NCBI RefSeq assembly: GCF_051390635.1
Contig: NZ_JBPODT010000002.1
Span: forward strand, 1,178,001 to 1,242,000
Length of the DNA: 64,000 nucleotides
Reading direction: 5' to 3'
Source of the DNA: Microbaculum sp051390635
Lineage (GTDB): Bacteria > Pseudomonadota > Alphaproteobacteria > Rhizobiales > Tepidamorphaceae
The notes beneath the pieces are model-generated. The model did not search any database, was not told the origin of the DNA, and saw nothing but the letters and a program-made list of their open reading frames with translations. Numbering within the stretch: position 1 is the first letter of the stretch; every line of letters starts with the position of its first letter. Positions 44,952 to 53,481 of the stretch are shown here, one piece after another. The translations under genes were made by a program, and so were the position numbers.

Positions 44952-45770
44952 CTAGAGCAAGGCCGGGCGCGTTGCGGCGCTTTCGGCATCCCTTCGCGGG
45001 TCACGAAGGACACGCCTGGCGCTGACCTGGAATACGCTTTCGACAAGCTCGTCCGTGAGCACTTCCCTCGCCGGACCGTCGGCGACGATGCGGCCACCGG
45101 CGACGACGACGATCCGGTCCGCGTAATCCGCGGCTAGGTTGAGATCGTGCAGAATCGCCAGCCCGCCGCCGCCGGCGCCGACGTGGTCGCGAGCGATATC
45201 GAGGATCCTGAACTGATGACGGATGTCGAGGCTCGCCGTCGGCTCGTCGAGGAACAGCCAGTTGGCGACGTCGCCTCCGCCCGCCTGCTCCACGGATGCC
45301 GGCTCCACTGGCGGCCCGAGCTGGCAGAGCACGCGGGCAAGCTGGACGCGCTGCTGCTCGCCACCGGACAGTCGCTGATAGTACCGCGCCTCGTAGCCGA
45401 CTAGATCGACCTGCCGCAGTATGTCGCTGATCGTCGCGTCCGTCCCCCGGCGTGCGTTCACGCCGGCACGCAGGCCGAGCGCCACCACCTCGTGCACGGT
45501 GAATGGGAAAGCCAGATGCTGGGACTGCGAGAGAACCGCGCGCCGCCGCGCCAGATCGCGGCCGTCCCAACGCCCGATTGGGGTGCCATGGAATCGAACC
45601 TCGCCGGAAGAAGGCTCCAGATCGCCGATCAGCGTGCGCAACAGCGTCGTCTTGCCGGCGCCGTTCGGACCGATGATGACGGTGAACTCCGCCGGAGACA
45701 GCCGCAGGCTTGCCCCCCTCAGCACCTCCCGTCCGGCGAGGCGGACCGTTACCGCATCGGCTTCCAGCAT
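44952..45770 (-). CDS. hmuV: heme ABC transporter ATP-binding protein HmuV
   Basis: ATPase powering heme import across the inner membrane. 272 residues. Walker A GPNGAGKTT at residues 34-42, Q-loop SQSQHLAFPFTV, signature LSGGEQQRVQLARVL and Walker B LFLDEPTASLDI. The insertion between signature and Walker B (CQLGPPVEPASVEQAGGGD) is typical of HmuV. Starts 1 base after the hmuU stop. Confidence 0.94.
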   Translation of the reverse strand: MLEADAVTVRLAGREVLRGASLRLSPAEFTVIIGPNGAGKTTLLRTLIGDLEPSSGEVRFHGTPIGRWDGRDLARRRAVLSQSQHLAFPFTVHEVVALGLRAGVNARRGTDATISDILRQVDLVGYEARYYQRLSGGEQQRVQLARVLCQLGPPVEPASVEQAGGGDVANWLFLDEPTASLDIRHQFRILDIARDHVGAGGGGLAILHDLNLAADYADRIVVVAGGRIVADGPAREVLTDELVESVFQVSARRVLRDPRRDAESAATRPALL

Positions 45771-45771
45771 C

Positions 45772-46836
45772 TCAAAGATCCACGATCGAGCGCTGCCGCA
45801 GCAGCAGCCAAAGGAAGAACGGCGCGCCGAGAATCGCCGTGACGATCCCGATCGGCAGCTCCGCCGGCGCCACCACCGTGCGTGCGATCATGTCCGCCCA
45901 CACCAGCAGGACCGCGCCGAACAGCGCACATGTCGGCAACAGCCCCGCGTGGCGAGGGCCGATGACAAGGCGCAGGAGATGGGGCACCACGATGCCGATG
46001 AAGCCGATCGGTCCGGCCACGGCGACCGAGGCGCCGACGGCCGCGGCGACAGCGAAGATCGCCAGCTTCTTGATCGACTGGACCGGCGTGCCGAGATGGC
46101 GGGCCTCCCCTTCCCCGAGCAGCATGGCGTCGAGCCCCGCCGCCAGTCCCGGCAGCACGGCCAGCACAAGAAACAGGAACACGGCAGCGACGCCGACCTT
46201 CTCCCAGGTTGCCCCGGTCAGGCTGCCGAGCGTCCAGAAGGTGAAGTCGCGAAGCTGCCGGTCGTCGGAAACGAAAATAAGCATGCCCGTCGCCGCCCCG
46301 GCGAGCGCGCCTATGGCGATTCCGGCGAGCAGCATGGTGGCGACCGACGTGCGCCCCTGCCGCGTCGCGATGGCGTAGAGCAGGGTCGTGGTGATCAGGC
46401 CACCGACGAAGGCGGCGAGTGGCAACAAATAGAAGACCAATCCGCCGAGAACAGCGCCGAGCGTCCCGGCACCCAGCACCACCACCGTCACCGCGGCGAG
46501 CGCGGATCCGGCGGTCACGCCGACGAGCCCCGGATCGGCCAGGGGATTGCGGAACAGCCCCTGCATGACGGCACCGGAGACCGCAAGCGCCGCACCGACG
46601 ACGAGGCCGAGCAGCGTCCGCGGCAGGCGGATGTCGAGAACGATCATCGTGTCGCCGGCGCGCGCGCCGAAGTCGAAGAGTGCCCTGGCCGCGCCGGCTG
46701 GGGTGAACCCGCTCGGACCGACGGCAAGCGATAGGAATCCGGTGACGACGACGAGACACGCCAGAACGCCTCCAAGAAGAACGGCGTGGCTGGAGCGGTC
46801 TCCCGGCGATCGCCGAAGCGAGATGGCCAGGCTCAT
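45772..46836 (-). CDS. hmuU: heme ABC transporter permease HmuU (FecCD family)
   Basis: Inner-membrane channel of the heme importer. 354 residues, about ten helices. FecCD motifs LPRTLLGLVVGAALAVSGAVMQ and FRNPLADPGLVGVTAGSALA are intact, and the coupling-helix region GEGEARHLGTPV faces HmuV. The ATG at 46836 overlaps the hmuT stop (ATGA), so translation is coupled. Confidence 0.95.
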   Translation of the reverse strand: MSLAISLRRSPGDRSSHAVLLGGVLACLVVVTGFLSLAVGPSGFTPAGAARALFDFGARAGDTMIVLDIRLPRTLLGLVVGAALAVSGAVMQGLFRNPLADPGLVGVTAGSALAAVTVVVLGAGTLGAVLGGLVFYLLPLAAFVGGLITTTLLYAIATRQGRTSVATMLLAGIAIGALAGAATGMLIFVSDDRQLRDFTFWTLGSLTGATWEKVGVAAVFLFLVLAVLPGLAAGLDAMLLGEGEARHLGTPVQSIKKLAIFAVAAAVGASVAVAGPIGFIGIVVPHLLRLVIGPRHAGLLPTCALFGAVLLVWADMIARTVVAPAELPIGIVTAILGAPFFLWLLLRQRSIVDL

Positions 46837-47819
46837 TGCGCCGCCGCCCATGCGCGCCCCGGCAATTCGGGCAGGTCGTGCCCGGGATAGATCGCCGCCG
46901 CGAGATCGCGCACCGCATGGGCGACACGCGGACCGAAGCCGAGCAGGTAGAGCCCGTCCATCGCGACGATGCGGCCATCCTGCGCCGCCGGCGTGTGCGA
47001 CAGCGCCGGATGCGACCGGACCTCCTCGAGGCTCGCCGCGTGATCCCCGCGCGCCATCATGACGATGACCTCCGGCGCGGCGTCCAGTATCGCTTCGTCG
47101 CTGACCGGCTTGAAGCCGGAGAAGCCCGACAACGCGTTTTCCGCCCCGGCCAGTTCGATCATGGCGGCGGCCGACGTGCCCTCGCCCGCCGCCATCACGC
47201 GGCCATTGGCGAGCGACAGAATGAACAGGACCTTCGCGGGGCTTTCGATTCGGCCCACGGCCTCCCGAACGGCGGCAAGATCGGCCGACACTGCGCCTGC
47301 CAGCGCCTCACCGGCCTCCTCCGCGCCTATCGCCTTCGAAACGAATCGGATCTTGTCGACGACGCCACCGGCATCGGCCCGGCTCGGCACCAGCACGAAC
47401 GGCACGGACGCGGTTTCCAAGAGCGCGATCGCCTCGGGCGGTCCGGCGCCGTCCTCGGCGAGGATCAGGCTCGGCTCCGTCGACAGCAGGCCTTCCGGCG
47501 ACAGCGCCCGCATGTAGCCGACATCGGGCTTCTCGGCGAGCGCGCGCGGCGGATAGAGGCTCGTCGTGTCGACCGCAACGATTCGGTCTTCAAGGCCGAG
47601 CGCGTAGAGGATCTCCGTGACCGCCCCGCCGACCGAAACGACTCGACCGCGATCTTCGACGACCACCGCGCGGCCGGAGGCATCGGTTACCTCCACCGGT
47701 TCTGCCTGAGCCGGTCCGGCAACGATGCTCAGGGCCAGAACGGCCGGCAGCACCGATCGCAAACAGCGGCCGGCCAAGGCATGCGAGGCAAACGATCGAA
47801 GCCCTTCGGGCACGGTCAT
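46833..47819 (-). CDS. hmuT: periplasmic heme-binding protein HmuT
   Basis: Class III substrate-binding protein delivering heme to HmuUV. 328 residues with a signal peptide of about 40 residues (cleavage after PAQA). Typical core: VVSVGGAVTEILYALGLEDRIVAVD, LLSTEPSLILAEDGAGPPEA and GFSGFKPVSDEAILDAAPEV. First gene of hmuTUV, divergent from the heme receptor across a 227-base promoter region. No hmuS-type gene is present in the operon. Confidence 0.93.
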   Translation of the reverse strand: MTVPEGLRSFASHALAGRCLRSVLPAVLALSIVAGPAQAEPVEVTDASGRAVVVEDRGRVVSVGGAVTEILYALGLEDRIVAVDTTSLYPPRALAEKPDVGYMRALSPEGLLSTEPSLILAEDGAGPPEAIALLETASVPFVLVPSRADAGGVVDKIRFVSKAIGAEEAGEALAGAVSADLAAVREAVGRIESPAKVLFILSLANGRVMAAGEGTSAAAMIELAGAENALSGFSGFKPVSDEAILDAAPEVIVMMARGDHAASLEEVRSHPALSHTPAAQDGRIVAMDGLYLLGFGPRVAHAVRDLAAAIYPGHDLPELPGRAWAAAQ

Positions 47820-47875
47820 GGGCGGTCTCCCGGTTCGGAAAAAGGACTCACGAACGAGGCGCCGGAACGCCTTCC

Positions 47876-47916
47876 ATTAAACTTGACTGTAATAGTCGTA
47901 TTAAACTAGAACGCAA
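47876..47916. promoter_or_regulatory. overlapping divergent promoters and operator candidate of the heme locus
   Basis: Plus strand: TTGACT (47883-47888), a 17-base spacer and CTAGAA (47906-47911) toward the receptor gene. Minus strand: TTGCGT (47916-47911), a 16-base spacer and TATTAC (47894-47889) toward hmuT. Within them lie an inverted repeat GACT-N5-AGTC (47885-47897) and a direct repeat ATTAAACT (47876 and 47900). This AT-rich island in GC-rich DNA is where an iron regulator (Irr, RirA or Fur/Mur type) would be expected. No exact published consensus is matched. Confidence 0.5.
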
Positions 47917-48046
47917 GCTATTGGCAATCGACGCCTCCCGCCGGAGACCGTCGAACGCCGCTGTCAGCAAGCCAAAGACCCTCAGGTTGAGTAGCAAGCC
48001 GCGCTTTTTCCGAAAGGCGCTTTCGCTAGTCGCACTGGGGGCTCAG

Positions 48047-50239
48047 ATGACGCTGCACCGCAACCGATTCCGCACTTTCCGTTCCACCCTGCTTCTGTCG
48101 ACGGCGCTTGCCGTCGCCGCCGGCGCGGCCGGCGCACAGCAAGCCGACGCCACCAACGTCCACCTCGACGAGATCACCATCGTTCCCTCCAAGACGGAGG
48201 AAGAAGCGGTCGATTCGCTGGCGTCGGTGAGCGTCGTCAATCAGTCGGAGCTGCAGATCCTGCAGCCGACCACCACCCAGGACATCTTCTTCGGGATGCC
48301 GAACGTCACCGTCGGCGTATCGCAGGATGCAAGCCACGCCGGCTCGAGCTTCAACATCCGCGGCCTGCAGGATTTCGGCCGCGTACAGGTGATCCTCGAT
48401 GGCGCCCGCAACAATTTCCAGCGCAACGACCACGGCGCGACCTCCACGGTCTGGATCGAGCCGGAGATGATCAACGCCGTGACCGTGGTGCGCGGACCCG
48501 TCTCGAACACCTACGGCTCCGGCGCCATCGGCGGCGTCATCGTCTTCGAGACCAAGTCGGCATCCGACTTCCTGAAGCCCGACGAGACGATCGCCGGTTC
48601 GATCAAGGGCCGCTACGAGACCAATGGCGACGGCTGGACGACCGCGGCAACCGGGGCGGCGCGCATCGGCGAGGCCTTCGACGTGATCGGCAATGTCGTC
48701 TACCGCGCGGCCGACGACTACGAGGACGGCAACGGCATGACCGTCCCCTATTCGCGCTACGACGTGCTGGGCGGTCTGGCCAAGGCCCGGTTCCGCCCCG
48801 CCGACGGCCACGAAATCACGCTGGGCTGGGTCGGCAACCACGACAACTGGTACGAATCCGGCACCGTTCAGGACGTCACGCTGGACGAGAATACCTTTAC
48901 CGGCAAGTACACCTTCTCCACGCCCGACAATCCCTGGATCGACCTCACCGTCAGCGGATTCCACGTCGACGCGGATCAGTCGCAGACCTCGCAGGATCCC
49001 GCGTTCCGCTACAATCCGGCAACGGGCCTGCCGGTGTTCGTGCCCGCCGGCGCAACCCGCGAGTTCACCCTGCAGACGACCGGTTTCGACGGCTGGAACA
49101 CGTCGCGCTTCGACACCGGGCCGCTACGTCACGCGGTGACCTACGGCGGCGACTGGTTCCGCGACACCGCGGAGACAAACGATCCGCTGGGCGGCGCGCA
49201 CGTCTACAATCCCTCCGGCAAGCGTACCGCATACGGCGCCTACATCCAGGATCAGATCGAGTACTCGAACTGGCTGGAGGTGATCGGCGCCCTGCGCTGG
49301 GACGGCTATGAGCTCACCGGCAGCGGCGTCGATAATTCCGACGACCGCGTTTCCCCGCGCCTCACCATCGGCGTGAAGCCGTTCGAGGAAACCTTCCTGC
49401 GCGACGTGCAGATCTACGGCACCTACGCGGAGGGCTACCGCTCGCCGAGCATCATCGAGACGCTGATGACCGGTCTGCATCCCTCCGGCGTCGCCTTCCC
49501 CTTCCTGCCGAATCCGAACCTCGTCCCGGAAACGGCGAAGACCTGGGAAATCGGCATCAACGTCAAGCGCGACGACGTGCTGGCCCCCGGTGACGGCTTC
49601 CGGATGAAGGCGGTCTGGTTCCACAACGACGTCGACGACTATATCGGCCTCACCTACCTGTCGCCCTTCGATCCGACGGCCGGTTGCCCCATCGTGCCGC
49701 TTCCCTGGTCGATCCCGATCTGCGCGCAGTACCAGAACTTCGACCGGGTCGAGATCCAGGGCTTCGAACTGGAGGCGGTCTACGATACCGGCTGGATGTT
49801 CGCCAGCCTCCAGGGCTCGGCGATCACCGGGCGGGACTTCTCGACCACGCCCGCCTCGCCGCTCCTGTCGGTGCCGCCCGACCAGGTCACCGGCCGGCTC
49901 GGCTTCCGCATGCTCGACGAAAAGCTGACCGTCGGCGGCGAGCTGCAAATGGTGAGGCCCTATCGGGTCGGGAACTACGCGACCAACCCGGTGCTGCAGA
50001 GCTCGATCATCGACGGCTACGAGCTGGTGAACCTGTTCGCTTCCTACGCGCCGAACGACAACCTGCGCTTCGACGTCCGATTGGAGAACGTCTTCGACGT
50101 CGCCTACGGGAACTACCTCAACGTCGCCGCCGGCTCGCCTATTCTCGAACAGGGCTTCAACGCCAAGTTCGCCGCGACCCTGCGCTTCGGCGTTGACGGG
50201 GAGGCGCTGCCGGACGAACCGGCCGCCTACAAGCCGTAA
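48047..50239 (+). CDS. hmuR: TonB-dependent heme/hemoglobin outer membrane receptor
   Basis: Outer-membrane gated barrel for heme. 730 residues from the ATG at 48047, which starts a clean signal peptide (TLLLSTALAVAAGAAGAQQ) and has GGGGG upstream. The frame is open 42 codons further 5' without support. TonB box DEITIVPS near residues 41-48, plug domain with NIRGLQDFGRVQVILDG, 22-strand barrel. Heme-receptor marks: YRSPSIIETLMTGLHPSG (FRAP-like motif and conserved histidine) followed by PNPNLVPETAKTWE. The leader of about 130 bases contains small hairpins. Symbol by analogy to rhizobial hmuR. Confidence 0.92.
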   Translation: MTLHRNRFRTFRSTLLLSTALAVAAGAAGAQQADATNVHLDEITIVPSKTEEEAVDSLASVSVVNQSELQILQPTTTQDIFFGMPNVTVGVSQDASHAGSSFNIRGLQDFGRVQVILDGARNNFQRNDHGATSTVWIEPEMINAVTVVRGPVSNTYGSGAIGGVIVFETKSASDFLKPDETIAGSIKGRYETNGDGWTTAATGAARIGEAFDVIGNVVYRAADDYEDGNGMTVPYSRYDVLGGLAKARFRPADGHEITLGWVGNHDNWYESGTVQDVTLDENTFTGKYTFSTPDNPWIDLTVSGFHVDADQSQTSQDPAFRYNPATGLPVFVPAGATREFTLQTTGFDGWNTSRFDTGPLRHAVTYGGDWFRDTAETNDPLGGAHVYNPSGKRTAYGAYIQDQIEYSNWLEVIGALRWDGYELTGSGVDNSDDRVSPRLTIGVKPFEETFLRDVQIYGTYAEGYRSPSIIETLMTGLHPSGVAFPFLPNPNLVPETAKTWEIGINVKRDDVLAPGDGFRMKAVWFHNDVDDYIGLTYLSPFDPTAGCPIVPLPWSIPICAQYQNFDRVEIQGFELEAVYDTGWMFASLQGSAITGRDFSTTPASPLLSVPPDQVTGRLGFRMLDEKLTVGGELQMVRPYRVGNYATNPVLQSSIIDGYELVNLFASYAPNDNLRFDVRLENVFDVAYGNYLNVAAGSPILEQGFNAKFAATLRFGVDGEALPDEPAAYKP

Positions 50240-50257
50240 CCTTCTGGAGCCCACACC

Positions 50258-50788
50258 ATGAAAGCCCGCGAGCCCGTAACCGGAAACGCCCCCCTGTCAC
50301 ACGACAGAGGGGCGATCCCGCGGTCCCGTAGCCGGTCTCGGCTTTCGTTCCGGGCCGCCCTCGCCACGCTGGCGCTCCCGCTCCTGCCGGTCGGCGCCGG
50401 TTCGGCGAACGGCGAAGAAACAGCGATTCTGGTCGAGCTCAACCGGCTCGAAACGGTCGAGAATGCCTGCCGGCTGAGTTTCGTTCTGACCAATGGCCTG
50501 GACGCTTCCATCGAGACCCTTTCGGTCGAGGCGGTGTTGTTCGACACAGACGGCCGTGTCGACCGGTTCCTCCTGCTGAAGACCCGCCCCTTGCCAAGCG
50601 GGCGTACGCGCGTCCAACAATTCGATGTGGCCAGCCTGTCCTGCGGACGAATCGCGCGCATCCTGCTCAATGATGTGACCGCATGCTCGGGCGACGGTCT
50701 GACGCCTTCGGCCTGTCTCGCCGCGCTCCGGCCGGCCAGCCGGGCGGACGTGCCCTTTACGACCGTGCTCGCCCCGACGGGTGACTAG
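50258..50788 (+). CDS. secreted cysteine-containing protein of the heme/TonB operon
   Basis: 176 residues, 18 bases after the receptor gene and 12 bases before exbB, so clearly in the operon. A long Arg-rich N-terminus (RSRSRSRLSFRAALATLALP) leads to a hydrophobic signal segment with cleavage around GSANG. The mature part carries four cysteines (ENACRLSF, SLSCGR, VTACSGDG, SACLAAL), probably two disulfides. Proteins of this kind accompany exbB in several rhizobial heme loci, as far as I recall, but the role is unknown. Periplasmic helper of the TonB complex is a guess. Confidence 0.8.
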   Translation: MKAREPVTGNAPLSHDRGAIPRSRSRSRLSFRAALATLALPLLPVGAGSANGEETAILVELNRLETVENACRLSFVLTNGLDASIETLSVEAVLFDTDGRVDRFLLLKTRPLPSGRTRVQQFDVASLSCGRIARILLNDVTACSGDGLTPSACLAALRPASRADVPFTTVLAPTGD

Positions 50789-50800
50789 TCAGGAGAAGAC

Positions 50801-51553
50801 ATGGACGAGACAACCGCACCTTCCGCGCCATTGCCCGCGCCCGGCCTCGCCGACAGCGGCGTTGGCGGCTCGATCCTCTCGGGCCTGCATCAGATCCTCG
50901 ACCTGGGAGGTCCGATCGTCGCGCTGTTGCTGGTCCTGTCCGTGGTCGCCCTGACGATCGCACTGGTGAAGGCCTGGCAATTCGTGCGTCTGCGGCCCGC
51001 GCGGATCCACCTGATCGCCGCCGTGGAGCGCTGGCGTCGCGGCGAGACCCGGCTGGCTGCGGAACAGGCCGCCCTCTGGAGCGGCCCACTCGCCGACGTC
51101 GTCAATTGCGCCATGACCGGACTTCTCTCCGGTGCGAGTGGCGATATCGTCCGTGAGGAAGTCGAGCAGACCGCCGACGAGGCCGTCGGCGAGCTGCGTT
51201 CCTATCTGCGCGGGCTGGAGGCGATTGCCCAGGCCGCGCCGCTGCTCGGGCTCCTGGGCACCGTCATCGGCATGATCGACGCCTTCCGGGTGCTGGAATC
51301 GAGCGGCGGCGATGTTGACCCGGCGGCGCTGGCCGGCGGCATCTGGGTGGCGCTTCTGACGACCGCCGTCGGCCTCGCCGTGGCGATTCCCGCGGCGCTC
51401 CTGTTGCACTGGTTCGACGGACGCGTGGACGGCGAACGACGTACGATCGAGCGGCTGGCGACGCTCATCCTGACCAATCCGCCGCTGGCCGAAAAGGCGG
51501 CTCCGGCAACGGTCGCATTGCATCCGGCTGCGGGCCACGGCCATGCGCACTAG
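50801..51553 (+). CDS. exbB: MotA/TolQ/ExbB proton channel family protein
   Basis: Inner-membrane proton channel that energises TonB. 250 residues with three helices: one near residues 30-55 (IVALLLVLSVVALTIALVKA) and a pair after residue 140 with AQAAPLLGLLGTVIGMIDAF and the last helix ALLTTAVGLAVAIPAALLLHW. AGGAGAAGAC precedes the ATG. Dedicated to the heme receptor by context rather than to Tol-Pal. Confidence 0.93.
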   Translation: MDETTAPSAPLPAPGLADSGVGGSILSGLHQILDLGGPIVALLLVLSVVALTIALVKAWQFVRLRPARIHLIAAVERWRRGETRLAAEQAALWSGPLADVVNCAMTGLLSGASGDIVREEVEQTADEAVGELRSYLRGLEAIAQAAPLLGLLGTVIGMIDAFRVLESSGGDVDPAALAGGIWVALLTTAVGLAVAIPAALLLHWFDGRVDGERRTIERLATLILTNPPLAEKAAPATVALHPAAGHGHAH

Positions 51554-51935
51554 GCCCCTGCCCTCCATACGGCGAACGACCAGTCTGACGGCACTGGTCG
51601 ACGTCGTCTTCCTTCTGCTCTTGTTCTTCATGCTGGCGTCGAGTTTCTCGCGCTTCTCCGAGATCGACGTGACTCTCGGCGGCAGCGGAACGCCGGATAT
51701 GCCGGTCGCGGAGCTGGCCAATGTCCTGCTTACGGTCGATGCGGATCGCCGTTTTGCCGTAAACGGTCTCGCCGTTGCCGCGGATGCGCTCGTCGAGACC
51801 TTGCGCGACCTCGGCTCGGCCGAGACCCAGCGGATCCTGCTCAGGCCGACGGTCCGGGCGACGGCGCAGGATATCATCACGGCGCTGGAAACCGCGCGCG
51901 GCGCACGCGCCGGCGACGTCGTCCTGGTGCACTGA
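51543..51935 (+). CDS. exbD: biopolymer transport protein ExbD (first copy)
   Basis: 130 residues, one N-terminal helix (LVDVVFLLLLFFMLASSF) with the proton-carrying aspartate in TALVDVVF, then a periplasmic domain. Overlaps the exbB stop by 11 bases. Half of a two-ExbD arrangement. Confidence 0.92.
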   Translation: MRTRPLPSIRRTTSLTALVDVVFLLLLFFMLASSFSRFSEIDVTLGGSGTPDMPVAELANVLLTVDADRRFAVNGLAVAADALVETLRDLGSAETQRILLRPTVRATAQDIITALETARGARAGDVVLVH

Positions 51936-51944
51936 GGCGGATCG

Positions 51945-52352
51945 ATGCGACTTTCCGCTCCCCCGAAACGCCGGTCCGACGACGGCATCGTGCCGCTCAT
52001 CAACATTGTCTTCCTGCTGCTCATCTTCTTCCTGATCGCCGGCACCATCGCGCCGAAACCGGAGATCGACGTCGCCTATCCGGAGACGGAGAAAAGCCCG
52101 GGCGCCAACGCGCCGGCGGACGCTGTCTACGTGTCGGCGGACCGTCGGATTTCCTATCGAGGCTTGCCGGTGGATCTCGGCGGGCTGGCGGCGATGGTCG
52201 CGACGGTCAATCCCGCATCACAGGAGGCGCCCCTCGCCGTCGTCGTCGATCAAGCGTTGCCCGCGAAAGAGCTGTCTCCCGTACTCGCCACCCTCGCCGC
52301 CGCCGGCGTCGTCAGGATCCGGCTGATTACCAGGCGCGGGGGTGGGTCGTGA
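51945..52352 (+). CDS. exbD: biopolymer transport protein ExbD (second copy), channel aspartate replaced
   Basis: 135 residues. The helix reads PLINIVFLLLIFFLIAGTI. Where ExbD proteins carry the membrane aspartate (LxDVVF), this copy has asparagine (INIVF), so it may not carry protons itself. 9 bases after the first exbD and overlapping tonB by four bases (GTGA). The pair likely forms a heterodimer inside the ExbB pentamer. Confidence 0.88.
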   Translation: MRLSAPPKRRSDDGIVPLINIVFLLLIFFLIAGTIAPKPEIDVAYPETEKSPGANAPADAVYVSADRRISYRGLPVDLGGLAAMVATVNPASQEAPLAVVVDQALPAKELSPVLATLAAAGVVRIRLITRRGGGS

Positions 52353-53434
52353 TCGGGGCCAGGCAGTGGGCCATCGCCGCGGCGATTGCGGTCGGATTGC
52401 ACGGCGTCGCGCTGGGCCTCGCCGGATACCCGTCGAAGGTCACGATGGAAGGCGCCGCCGGCCGGCCCGGAACGGTGTGGGGGTTGCCGGTCGAGACGAT
52501 CGCGGATGTCGTCGATCTTGCCGCCGAACCGACCGAGACCGGCGAGCCGCAGGCCACGGACACCCCGGAGACGCCAGAAACGCCTGAGACGGCCGAGACG
52601 CCGGAAACATCCAAACCTGCCGGGACATCCGACGTTGCCGAAGCCGTGGCCGCGGATACACCGGATGCACTCGAGCCGCCTGTCGGCCCCGAAACAGAAC
52701 CGCTCGCGAAACCGACCGACGACGCCGCGCGAGGTCCGGAGATCCCGGCACCCTCGTCCTGGGACGGCGGCGAGGCGATCGCGGCACAGGAAACCGAAAC
52801 GGCCGAACCGGTGGAGCCCGCTGCAACGTCCGGGGTCTCAGGCTCGCAAGTCTCAGACCCGCAAATCTCAGATCCCCGGGTCGCAGCCCTTGCCCCGATC
52901 GATGAGGCCGAGCCCGTCACGGCCACCGACATCACGACTCCGGTCCCCAGGGTCCGGCCGGCCGATGTCCCGCGCGTCGCCGCGCCGCCCAAAAAGCCCG
53001 AACCCGCAAAGAAGACGGCGCCGCAGCCGAAGGCCGCCGTCAAGCCATCCCCCTCGCGGAGCACTGAGCGCGCGCCTCCCGCGGCTGCGCCCGCCGGCGA
53101 ACAGGTCGGCGGCGCCGGCAAGCAGCAGTCGGACGGCGGGCGGCAGCTCGTCTCCTCCTATGCCGGCCGCGTGGCCTCGCATCTGCAACGGCACAAGCGC
53201 TACCCGAAGGAGGCCGCCGCCAGGCGCCTGTCGGGCACAGCGACCATCACCTTCACTATCGCCGCCAACGGCCAGGTGCGGGCCGCACGCCTGTCTCGCA
53301 GTTCCGGAACGAGCGCCTTCGATCGCGAGGTCGTCGCGATGGTCGACCGCGCCGCGCCGTTTCCACCGATCCCGCAGGCGCTCGGCAGGAGCACCATGAC
53401 CTTCACCGTCCCCATTCGTTTCAAGCCGCGTTGA
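52349..53434 (+). CDS. tonB: energy transducer TonB
   Basis: 361 residues from the GTG at 52349. An N-terminal anchor (WAIAAAIAVGLHGVALGLA) contains the helix histidine. A long Pro/Glu/Thr-rich periplasm-spanning region with TPE repeats and a 15-base tandem repeat follows. Basic Pro/Lys stretch PPKKPEPAKKTAPQPKA. C-terminal TonB domain (about 275-361: YAGRVASHLQRHKRYPKEA, GTATITFTIAANG, FTVPIRFKPR). Last of the energising genes and just upstream of hmuQ. Confidence 0.93.
   Translation: MIGARQWAIAAAIAVGLHGVALGLAGYPSKVTMEGAAGRPGTVWGLPVETIADVVDLAAEPTETGEPQATDTPETPETPETAETPETSKPAGTSDVAEAVAADTPDALEPPVGPETEPLAKPTDDAARGPEIPAPSSWDGGEAIAAQETETAEPVEPAATSGVSGSQVSDPQISDPRVAALAPIDEAEPVTATDITTPVPRVRPADVPRVAAPPKKPEPAKKTAPQPKAAVKPSPSRSTERAPPAAAPAGEQVGGAGKQQSDGGRQLVSSYAGRVASHLQRHKRYPKEAAARRLSGTATITFTIAANGQVRAARLSRSSGTSAFDREVVAMVDRAAPFPPIPQALGRSTMTFTVPIRFKPR
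52835..52879 (+). repeat. three tandem 15-base repeats in tonB
   Basis: Three adjacent units beginning GTCTCAGG, GTCTCAGA and ATCTCAGA encode the pentapeptide series VSGSQ, VSDPQ, ISDPR. Together with the earlier TPE repeats (about 52560-52612) this marks the spacer region of TonB as repeat-built and probably variable in length between strains. Confidence 0.7.
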
Positions 53435-53481
53435 GAAGACCGGCTCAAGCACCCATGTCTCAAGCAAAAGGGAGAATACCG

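Noticed and set aside
47885..47897. Possible classical Fur box in the heme promoter
   Set aside because: The inverted repeat GACT-N5-AGTC does not resemble the 19-base Fur consensus. Reported only as an unassigned operator candidate.
52555..52879. Short repeats that could suggest a CRISPR array
   Set aside because: The units are 6-15 bases, in frame within tonB and without spacers, so they are a coding repeat.
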